A stretch of 5,768 nt of DNA, from positions 1 to 5,768 of the forward strand of contig DJOC01000012.1 of NCBI GenBank assembly GCA_002439555.1, given 5' to 3'. Below, piece after piece: positions 1 through 4,762 of the stretch; within the stretch, counting starts at the first letter, position 1; every line of letters starts with the position of its first letter. The notes beneath the pieces were generated by a model, which worked only from the letters and a program-made list of their open reading frames with translations, had not been told where the DNA came from and did not search any database. This stretch comes from Caryophanales bacterium UBA6448 (GTDB taxonomy: Bacteria > Bacillota_I > Bacilli_A > RF39 > UBA660). A program made the translations under genes and the position numbers.

Positions 1-1
1 A

Positions 2-17
2 TGTTTCACGTGAAACA
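2..17. promoter_or_regulatory. parS: parS centromere-like site (ParB/Spo0J binding site)
   Basis: The 16-base sequence TGTTTCACGTGAAACA is a perfect palindrome and agrees with the bacterial chromosomal parS consensus at every base; the symmetry extends one more base each side (1-18). In the known system ParB (Spo0J) binds this site, loads as a CTP-dependent clamp, spreads over neighbouring DNA and recruits SMC condensin, while ParA (Soj) drives origin segregation. Such sites cluster around oriC, which agrees with the origin-proximal gene set downstream. No parA or parB gene lies in the window, so the partner is inferred. It lies outside any gene visible here. Confidence 0.93.
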
Positions 18-18
18 T

Positions 19-254
19 TGCTTAATTTTTGCCTAAAGTATGCCAAAAAATCGAACATTTTGGAACCTTTTTTTCAGAAATTAAGAGTAAATAAAAGTTT
101 TTGAACAAATACAATTAATAATTAGAAAAAATAACTTTTTTTAAAAATTTTTTCTCAAAGTTACTCTAATTTATTGAATGACAAAAACACGCTTTTAGCG
201 TTTTTTTGTTTTTTTATTTTAGGTATGGTTTTCAAAGAACATATATAGTATAAT
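19..254. other. AT-rich intergenic region without a gene
   Basis: I find no credible coding region or RNA gene here. The stretch holds long A and T runs and two weak nested inverted repeats: AGAGTAA (84-90) with TTACTCT (161-167), and TAACTTT (132-138) with AAAGTTA (157-163). It also holds the hairpin listed at 183-207. Because a transposase relic on the minus strand ends at 255, part of this region may be the non-coding end of the old insertion sequence, but no convincing terminal inverted repeat or target duplication can be defined. Confidence 0.6.
183..207. terminator. Putative bidirectional intrinsic terminator
   Basis: A hairpin with arms AAAAACACGC and GCGTTTTTTT around the loop TTTTA makes about ten pairs with one C/T mismatch. 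On the plus strand it ends in a T-run continuing past 207, so it could end transcription arriving from the left. On the minus strand the GCG arm is followed by TGTTTTTG, so it could also end transcription of the transposase relic, whose stop codon is about 50 nt away. Only three or four G-C pairs are present, so strength is uncertain. Confidence 0.6.
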
Positions 255-665
255 TTAAGTATCAAATCTTAATTGAAAATTTTTTGATATATCATTAAGA
301 TCTGAGTTTGGTGAGATAAGTGAATCGAATAAATATTTACTTATCTCTTTTATTTTTAGTAATAATGATTTTATAAGTATATCTCCTTGTTCTAATAATT
401 GTCTTATTGTATGTGCAATTTGTATAAAGAAATAATGAGCTTTCATTGCATTATCGTTTCTACTACTTAAATGGGTTATTTTAAACGTTCTATGTTTTTG
501 AGTATAAAATCCTTCGTTTTCTATTTTCCATCTATTTCTTCCTAATTTAACAATTTCTTTTATATTATCATTTGTTACATTAATATTACTTATGTATCTA
601 AAAGTTGTTACTTTAGATTTATCTTTTTTATCTTTTTCAATGCTTTTTTTAAAAATGCTTGCTAA
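255..665 (-). pseudogene. Truncated DDE transposase, C-terminal remnant
   Basis: The reading frame is open on the minus strand for about 136 codons, but an in-frame stop (666-668) closes it upstream and no start codon or ribosome binding site precedes the conserved part. The fragment contains GRNRWKIENEGF (about 541 down to 506), the region holding the last catalytic glutamate of IS4-like DDE transposases (Glu codon at 519-521). It continues with HLSSRNDNAMKAHYFF and QIAHTIRQLLEQ. The earlier catalytic aspartates and the DNA-binding N-terminus are absent, so the protein should be inactive. The ATG at 444-446 gives a 63-residue open frame that is only the tail of this relic. The exact IS family is not assigned; RWxIEN is shared by several IS4-related groups. 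The broken end overlaps the -35 box of the SRP RNA promoter. Confidence 0.85.
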
Positions 666-687
666 TTATTATATAATTTGCTATTAT
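659..687 (+). promoter_or_regulatory. Promoter of the SRP RNA (and probably tadA)
   Basis: The -35 box TTGCTA (659-664) and -10 box TATTAT (682-687) are separated by 17 bp, and TGC directly before the -10 box makes it an extended -10. These fit housekeeping sigma-A promoters with 4/6 and 5/6 matches. The predicted start is near G694, which is exactly where the paired end of the SRP RNA begins. The -35 box lies inside the transposase relic. No other promoter is evident before tadA, so tadA is probably transcribed by read-through from here. Confidence 0.75.
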
Positions 688-693
688 TTATTT

Positions 694-771
694 GTGCAAC
701 AAATATATTGTAAACTGGTCAGGTTAGGAATAAAGCAGCCATATCAATCAATGTTTGTGTGCACTTTTTTT
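694..771 (+). ncRNA. ffs: Signal recognition particle RNA, small bacterial (4.5S) type
   Basis: This RNA is the scaffold of the SRP; it binds Ffh, which together with FtsY delivers nascent membrane proteins to the translocon. The domain IV core is fully recognisable: TGG (716-718) pairs with CCA (739-741); the conserved internal loop is TCAGG (719-723) facing AGCAG (734-738); TTA (724-726) pairs with TAA (731-733); and the apical tetraloop is GGAA (727-730). The outer helix pairs GTGCA (694-698) with TGCAC (760-764) and ACAAA (699-703) with TTTGT (754-758), leaving G759 bulged. At about 75-78 nt it has no room for an Alu domain, so it is the minimal form rather than the roughly 270-nt form of Bacillus subtilis. 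The helix stems are unusually AU-rich. It sits upstream of tadA, whereas in Bacillus it lies between tadA and dnaX. Confidence 0.94.
754..771 (+). terminator. SRP RNA 3' end with T-run
   Basis: The 3' arm of the SRP RNA outer helix, ending GTGCAC at 764, is followed directly by seven T residues (765-771), so the RNA's own closing stem serves as an intrinsic terminator. The tadA ribosome binding site starts at the next base (772), so tadA expression presumably relies on incomplete termination here. Confidence 0.7.
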
Positions 772-775
772 GAGG
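772..775 (+). promoter_or_regulatory. Ribosome binding site that fixes the tadA start
   Basis: GAGG stands five bases before the ATG at 781. This decides the start: the same frame is open back to an ATG at 592, but that longer version would translate through the SRP RNA and its promoter and has no conserved residues in the extra 63 codons. Confidence 0.8.
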
Positions 776-780
776 TAAAA

Positions 781-1191
781 ATGAATGAAAAATTTTTGAA
801 TATTTTAATAAAAGAATGTAAAAAAGCATTCAAAAAAGATGAAGTACCAATTGCGTGTATTATAACTAAAGATAATAAAATAATATCTAAATCCCATAAT
901 TTAAAACATAAAACAAATTTTATTTTAAATCACGCTGAGGTTATAGCAATAAAAAAAGCAGCAAAAAAAAATAAAGATTGGCGACTAAATGGTTATGATA
1001 TGTATGTTACATTAGAGCCGTGTAATATGTGTAAAGAAATTATTAAACAATCGAGAATTGATAATGTATATTATTTAGTTAATTCAAATTTTAAAAAGGT
1101 TAATACATATAATACAAATTATAAAAAAATAGATATCGATAATAACTTTTTTAATGAAATAATTAATAATTTTTTTGTTAATAAAAGATAG
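781..1191 (+). CDS. tadA: tRNA adenosine(34) deaminase TadA, short and divergent
   Basis: TadA deaminates the wobble adenosine of tRNA-Arg(ACG) to inosine so that one tRNA reads CGU, CGC and CGA; it acts in the cytoplasm as a homodimer. The 136-residue product has the zinc-dependent deaminase core: EVPIACII (21-28), His51-Ala-Glu53 (zinc ligand and proton shuttle) and PCNMC (80-84, zinc ligands Cys81 and Cys84), followed by SRI. It differs from typical TadA: PTAHAE is replaced by ILNHAE, CxMCAGA by CNMCKEI, and the usual glycine-rich GxxGS stretch after the catalytic core is missing, making it about 20 residues shorter than the Staphylococcus protein. A related nucleoside or cytosine deaminase is possible, but the context, immediately before dnaX, favours TadA. 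CGT, CGC and CGA codons occur in neighbouring genes, so an inosine-bearing tRNA-Arg would be useful. It ends in TAG. Confidence 0.87.
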   Translation: MNEKFLNILIKECKKAFKKDEVPIACIITKDNKIISKSHNLKHKTNFILNHAEVIAIKKAAKKNKDWRLNGYDMYVTLEPCNMCKEIIKQSRIDNVYYLVNSNFKKVNTYNTNYKKIDIDNNFFNEIINNFFVNKR

Positions 1192-1217
1192 AAAAATAGT
1201 TAATTGATTGATATAAT
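1189..1217 (+). promoter_or_regulatory. Promoter of the dnaX operon, extended -10
   Basis: A perfect TATAAT (1212-1217) is preceded by TGA (1209-1211), giving an extended -10, with TAGAAA (1189-1194, 4/6 match) as the -35 box at a 17-bp spacing. The -35 box overlaps the tadA stop codon. Transcription would start near 1224, giving a leader of roughly 14 nt with the GGAGGT ribosome binding site (1229-1234). The high A/T content makes chance matches likely, but the combination of all elements in the only gap before dnaX is persuasive. Confidence 0.7.
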
Positions 1218-1237
1218 ATATATGAGATGGAGGTACA

Positions 1238-2821
1238 ATGAATTATAAAGTTTTATACAGAAAATATCGTCCAAAAACATTTGATGAAATAGTGGGACAA
1301 ACTAATATTATTACGTTGTTAAAAGATAGTATTATTAATAATAAGATTTCTCACGCATATATATTTTCAGGACCTAGAGGAACAGGTAAAACAAGTACTG
1401 CAAAAATATTTGCAAAAGCAATTAACTGTTTAAATAATATAGATGGTAATCCTTGTTTAAATTGTGATATTTGCAATAATTTTAATTTAAATAATGATAT
1501 ATATGAGATAGATGCTGCATCAAATACAGGGGTAGATCAAATTAGAGAAATTATTGATAATGTAAAATTATCTCCAATAACATCTAAATATAAAGTATAT
1601 ATAATTGATGAAGTTCATATGTTAAGTACAAGTGCTTTTAACGCATTACTTTTAACTTTAGAGGAGCCACCTTCACACGTAGTATTTATTTTAGCTACTA
1701 CAAACATTGAGGATGTTCCAATTACTGTTTTATCAAGATGTCAAAGACTTGATTTTCGTAAAATTGCTAATAAAGATATTACTGAACAATTAAAAAAAGT
1801 ATCAAAAGAGGAAAATATTGATATTTCTGATGAAGCAATCGAGGAAATTACTAATTATTCTGATGGTGGAATGCGTGATGCTCTAAGTATTTTAGATCAA
1901 TTATCAAAACTTAATAAAAAAGTAGAATACGATGATGTAATTTCTACTTTAGGTACAATATCTAATAATGATATTAAAACATTGATTGAGGATATGAATG
2001 AAAATAATGTTGAAAACATTATAAAATTTGTTGATAGGTGCAGAGATTTAAATGTTGATTATAAAACTTTAGTTAAAAAAATTATTAAAGAAATTAATAA
2101 ACGCGCAGTAGATATTAAATTGAATAGAAAAATAGAAAATATTGATTATAATACTTATCAGGAATTAAGTTTTAAATTAACTGAATCTTTATATAAAACA
2201 AATATAAATGTTGATATATTTGGTATGCTTGAACTTACTTTATTAAGTTATGTTAATACCAATGTTAATAAAAATATTCAGTCCAGTGCCAAAAAAGATG
2301 TTGATAATTCTAAAAATATTGTTGAAAAACAAGATAAAGAATTTATCAACATAAAAACAGTAGAAAATTCCACAAAAATTGAACGTAATTTAACTAATTT
2401 AGAAAGTATTCGCATTAATAATTGCTTTGTTAATGCCTCAAAAGAAGAAAAAAATAAGTCTTCTGAAATGTGGAATACATTTTTAAAAACCTATGAAAAC
2501 AAAAAAATCCTGGGATTAATTGAAGATGCAAAGGTAGTGTTGGCATCATCAGAAATTATCGTATTATTAACACAAATAACCGCTTTAGTTAATGAAATAA
2601 ACACAAATATTAGTTCGTTAGAGGATGATTTTAATAAATCTAACAATTCTAATTATAAATTTATTGCCACAAGTAATGAAAATTGGCTAAATGAAATGGA
2701 AAAATATAAAAATAATTTAAAAAATAATATAAAATATCAATTTATTGAAGAAAATGCACAAAATATAGAATATGATGATATAATAGATGTGTTCAATAAA
2801 AAAAAGATTGAAGAAAGTTAA
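1238..2821 (+). CDS. dnaX: DNA polymerase III subunit tau/gamma
   Basis: DnaX is the ATPase of the clamp loader; with delta and delta prime it opens the beta clamp and loads it on primed DNA, and its C-terminal part holds the polymerase and helicase at the fork. The 527-residue product shows all landmarks in order: the N-terminal YRKYRPKTFDEIVGQ (7-21), Walker A GPRGTGKTS (45-53), a zinc site with Cys64, Cys73, Cys76 and Cys79, Walker B IIDEVHML (122-129), sensor 1 LATTN (152-156), the SRC arginine-finger motif (166-168) and sensor 2 GGMRDAL (210-216). Residues from about 345 to 400 form a polar linker rich in Asn, Lys and Ser, followed by a poorly conserved tau-specific tail. Length is close to the 563 residues of Bacillus DnaX. 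GGAGGT (1229-1234) precedes the ATG closely. There is no clear mid-gene slippery site for a shorter gamma form. Confidence 0.97.
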   Translation: MNYKVLYRKYRPKTFDEIVGQTNIITLLKDSIINNKISHAYIFSGPRGTGKTSTAKIFAKAINCLNNIDGNPCLNCDICNNFNLNNDIYEIDAASNTGVDQIREIIDNVKLSPITSKYKVYIIDEVHMLSTSAFNALLLTLEEPPSHVVFILATTNIEDVPITVLSRCQRLDFRKIANKDITEQLKKVSKEENIDISDEAIEEITNYSDGGMRDALSILDQLSKLNKKVEYDDVISTLGTISNNDIKTLIEDMNENNVENIIKFVDRCRDLNVDYKTLVKKIIKEINKRAVDIKLNRKIENIDYNTYQELSFKLTESLYKTNINVDIFGMLELTLLSYVNTNVNKNIQSSAKKDVDNSKNIVEKQDKEFINIKTVENSTKIERNLTNLESIRINNCFVNASKEEKNKSSEMWNTFLKTYENKKILGLIEDAKVVLASSEIIVLLTQITALVNEINTNISSLEDDFNKSNNSNYKFIATSNENWLNEMEKYKNNLKNNIKYQFIEENAQNIEYDDIIDVFNKKKIEES

Positions 2822-2826
2822 GGAGG
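2820..2826 (+). promoter_or_regulatory. Strong ribosome binding site of yaaK
   Basis: AAGGAGG is a full match to the anti-Shine-Dalgarno complement and lies nine bases before the ATG at 2836. It overlaps the dnaX stop codon TAA (2819-2821), so ribosomes ending dnaX arrive on it. This is the strongest such site in the window and supports 2836 as start over the Met two codons later. Confidence 0.85.
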
Positions 2827-2835
2827 AATTTTTTT

Positions 2836-3132
2836 ATGAATATGCAACAAATAATGCAACAAGCACAAAGAATGCAAAAAGATATTATGAATAAAAAAGG
2901 TGAGTTAGATGCAATGACATTTACTGGTAAATCTGAATGGGTTGAGGTCACATTTAAAGGCGATAAGGACATTCAAAGTGTAAATATAATAAATGATAAT
3001 GCTTTTGATAAAGAAAATAAAGAAATATTATCAGACATGATTTTAATTGCCGTAAAAGATGCTTTAAAACAAATTGATAAAGAAACCGAAAATAAATTGG
3101 GTAAATACTCTAATATGGGTGGTTTATTTTAA
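2836..3132 (+). CDS. yaaK: YbaB/EbfC family nucleoid-associated protein
   Basis: Members of this family are small dimeric, nucleoid-associated DNA-binding proteins whose gene almost always lies between dnaX and recR, exactly as here. The 98-residue product has the family pattern: a Gln- and Met-rich N-terminal helix (MQQIMQQAQRMQKDI), then WVEVTFKGDKDIQSVNI as the central beta sheet (about 36-52), an acidic helix beginning KEILSDMILIAVKDAL, and a C-terminal GG-LF end. It is slightly shorter than the usual 100-110 residues. The role is presumably linked to nucleoid organisation or to repair with RecR; the sequence alone does not settle it. Its stop codon overlaps the recR start by one base. 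Confidence 0.94.
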   Translation: MNMQQIMQQAQRMQKDIMNKKGELDAMTFTGKSEWVEVTFKGDKDIQSVNIINDNAFDKENKEILSDMILIAVKDALKQIDKETENKLGKYSNMGGLF

Positions 3133-3728
3133 TGTATCCTAAAGTTTTAGAGGAATTAATAAGTTGTTTTAAAAAGTATCCTACAATTGGTGAAAAAAGT
3201 GCTGAAAGACTTGCTTTAGCAACATTAGATTTATCCGAAGATGAACTAAATAACTTTAGTAATACTTTGATAAAGGCAAAAAAGGTACTTAAACCTTGTA
3301 AAATATGTTGTAATCTTACAGATAATGATATTTGTGATATTTGTAATGATGAAACAAGAGATAAAAATTTAATATGCGTAGTCGAGGATTATAAAAGCCT
3401 TATTTCATTTGAAAAAGCAGGTAATTATAAGGGCGTTTATCACGTTTTAAATGGATTAATTTCTCCGATTGATAATATATCTCCACAAGATATCAACATA
3501 TCATCATTAGTGAAAAGAATTGAGAAATTAGACAAGCCAGAAATTATAATTGCTCTTCGCTCATCAATCGAGGGTCAAACCACAACTTTATATATTAAAC
3601 AAATATTTGAAAATAAAGGAGTAACAATATCAAGATTATCTTATGGTATTCCAATGGGTGCTGAAATTGATTATTTGGATGTTTTAACGCTTGATAAGGC
3701 ATTAAGTGATAGAAAAATAATATCATAA
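3132..3728 (+). CDS. recR: Recombination mediator protein RecR
   Basis: RecR works with RecF and RecO to load RecA on SSB-coated single-stranded gaps, in replication-fork repair. The 198-residue product has the family's order: a helix-hairpin-helix (KYPTIGEKSAERLAL, 15-29), a zinc finger with Cys56, Cys59, Cys68 and Cys71, a Toprim domain starting ICVVED (81-86) and continuing with YHVLNGLISPID (103-114), and the C-terminal IEGQTTTLYI (146-155) and SYGIPMGAEIDYLD (170-183) segments that form the Walker-B-like and oligomerisation regions. Length is typical. Small departures are Thr in place of the second residue of the usual PGIG, Asn107 in the HVLGG motif, and RSSIEGQT in place of NPTVEGEA. 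The start codon shares its A with the yaaK stop (TAATG), indicating translational coupling; the ribosome binding site GGGTGG (3118-3122 region) is weak. Confidence 0.96.
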   Translation: MYPKVLEELISCFKKYPTIGEKSAERLALATLDLSEDELNNFSNTLIKAKKVLKPCKICCNLTDNDICDICNDETRDKNLICVVEDYKSLISFEKAGNYKGVYHVLNGLISPIDNISPQDINISSLVKRIEKLDKPEIIIALRSSIEGQTTTLYIKQIFENKGVTISRLSYGIPMGAEIDYLDVLTLDKALSDRKIIS

Positions 3729-3735
3729 ACACCCA

Positions 3736-3775
3736 TTTTTTTCATATTATGTAATGATGAAATATGATAAAAAAA
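3736..3775. repeat. Inverted repeat covering the bofA start codon
   Basis: TTTTTTTCATATT (3736-3748) can pair with AATATGA plus an A-run (3761-3775), with one bulged T at 3768 and a 12-base loop. The bofA ATG (3764-3766) is inside the right arm. Only one G-C pair occurs, so the fold would be weak; it may be a chance product of AT-rich sequence or a mild brake on bofA translation. Confidence 0.4.
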
Positions 3776-3949
3776 TTATTTATTGTAGTTAGAAAAGTAG
3801 TAATATCTATATGTATCTTATATGCAGTAAATTTATTACTGTCATCCTTAAATATTATTATTCCTATTAATTTGATTACAATTTCAGTTGTATCTTTACT
3901 TGATTTTCCAGGTCTTTGTGGTATTGTAATATTATATTTAATAATTTAA
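3764..3949 (+). CDS. bofA: BofA-like membrane protein (pro-sigma-K processing inhibitor family), N-terminally short
   Basis: In spore formers BofA sits in the outer forespore membrane with SpoIVFA and blocks the intramembrane protease SpoIVFB, delaying sigma-K activation. The 61-residue product resembles the C-terminal two thirds of Bacillus BofA (87 residues): one hydrophobic segment (about 12-28), then IIIPINLITISVVSLLDFPG (31-50), whose PINL-T and G-L-FPG pattern typifies the family, and a hydrophobic end. Asn23, Asn36 and Thr39 have the same spacing as Asn48, Asn61 and Thr64 that I recall as important for inhibition in Bacillus. The first transmembrane segment of the family is missing, and a stop codon at 3758-3760 rules out a longer start. 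No good ribosome binding site precedes the ATG. The position after recR matches Bacillus order apart from yaaL. Function in this organism, and whether it sporulates, is unknown. Confidence 0.8.
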   Translation: MIKKLFIVVRKVVISICILYAVNLLLSSLNIIIPINLITISVVSLLDFPGLCGIVILYLII

Positions 3950-3958
3950 GAGGTTTTT

Positions 3959-4762
3959 ATGAAGTTAAATAGTGTATTTGAAAATTTGTATACTTTATAT
4001 CGTGAGAATAAACTTGCTCACGCTTATTTGCTTGAAACAAATGATATTCAAAAATGTTTAATTGATTTAAAATCTTTTGTAAAAAATATCTTTTTAGAAA
4101 TAGAAAATATTGATGCATTAGTGGATAATAACTATTTACCAAGCCTTAAGATTATTGAAACCAGTGAAAAAACTATAAAAAAAGATGCAGTATTTGATAT
4201 TCAAAAATCTTTTAATTTATGTTCTTTATATACATCTCAAAATATTTATGTTATTGTAAGTCCTGAAAAAATGAATAGTTCTGCTTATAATCAAATGCTT
4301 AAGTTTTTAGAGGAACCTGAAGATAATATAATCGGATTTTTTATAACAAATTCTAAAGAAAATATTGCTCCAACGATTTTAAGTAGACTTGAAATTTTAA
4401 AAGTAAACTATGAGAAGTCTGAAGATTATAATTCTTATGGTTTAAGTACAGAGGAATATAATGAAGTTTTAAATGATGCTAATCAATTTTTAAGCAAAAT
4501 AGAACTAGATAATTCTAATATAATTTTATATAATAATAGTGTAATTTTGAAAAAATATGTTGATAAAACAAACTTGATTACCTTAATAAAGGTTTTATAT
4601 GATTGTTACCATCAAAAATTGTTTACAAATAATTCCCTGAATAGTAAAATACTAAAAAAGCTTACTATTATTAATGATTATTTGTATAAATTACAATATA
4701 ATGTTAATTTAAGTTTGTTATTAAGTGGATTAACACTAGAGTTAGGAGAGGTAAATGAATAA
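3959..4762 (+). CDS. holB: DNA polymerase III subunit delta prime, reduced
   Basis: Delta prime is the non-ATPase stator of the clamp loader, assembling with DnaX (same operon) and delta. The 267-residue product starts with the family's opening (KLAHAYLLE, 18-26), has no Walker A P-loop, as expected, and keeps KMNSSAYNQMLKFLEEP (104-120), FFITNSKENIAPTILSR (127-143) with the arginine of the SRC-type motif (here SRL). The segment after the helical region reads NNYLPSLKII where many homologs have HPD; the four-cysteine zinc module of E. coli delta prime is absent, and the protein is about 60 residues shorter than the Bacillus one. The C-terminal collar domain (from about 165) is poorly conserved. 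AGAGG (3949-3953) lies five bases before the ATG and overlaps the bofA stop. The 3' end overlaps ricT by eight bases. Confidence 0.93.
   Translation: MKLNSVFENLYTLYRENKLAHAYLLETNDIQKCLIDLKSFVKNIFLEIENIDALVDNNYLPSLKIIETSEKTIKKDAVFDIQKSFNLCSLYTSQNIYVIVSPEKMNSSAYNQMLKFLEEPEDNIIGFFITNSKENIAPTILSRLEILKVNYEKSEDYNSYGLSTEEYNEVLNDANQFLSKIELDNSNIILYNNSVILKKYVDKTNLITLIKVLYDCYHQKLFTNNSLNSKILKKLTIINDYLYKLQYNVNLSLLLSGLTLELGEVNE

Noticed and set aside
255..446. A separate 63-residue minus-strand protein
   Set aside because: The same frame stays open upstream to 665 and encodes conserved transposase sequence, so this is only the tail of a truncated transposase.
672..677. TATAAT as the SRP RNA -10 box
   Set aside because: It would place the start about ten bases before the paired 5' end of the RNA and lacks a good -35 box; the extended TATTAT at 682-687 fits the RNA end better.
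592..780. Upstream extension of tadA to an ATG at 592
   Set aside because: The extra 63 codons overlap the SRP RNA, its promoter and part of the antisense transposase relic, and show no family similarity. The GAGG at 772-775 supports the ATG at 781.
2797..2821. A-run near the end of dnaX as a programmed frameshift site for a gamma form
   Set aside because: It is only a few codons from the normal stop, so slippage would change just the last residues; long A-runs are common in this AT-rich sequence.
3736..3775. Intrinsic terminator after recR
   Set aside because: The T-run precedes the hairpin rather than following it and the stem is almost all A-T, so it does not fit a rho-independent terminator on either strand.
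3957..4142. Minus-strand 61-codon open frame
   Set aside because: It lies antisense to the start of holB, lacks a ribosome binding site or family features, and is a shadow of the real gene.
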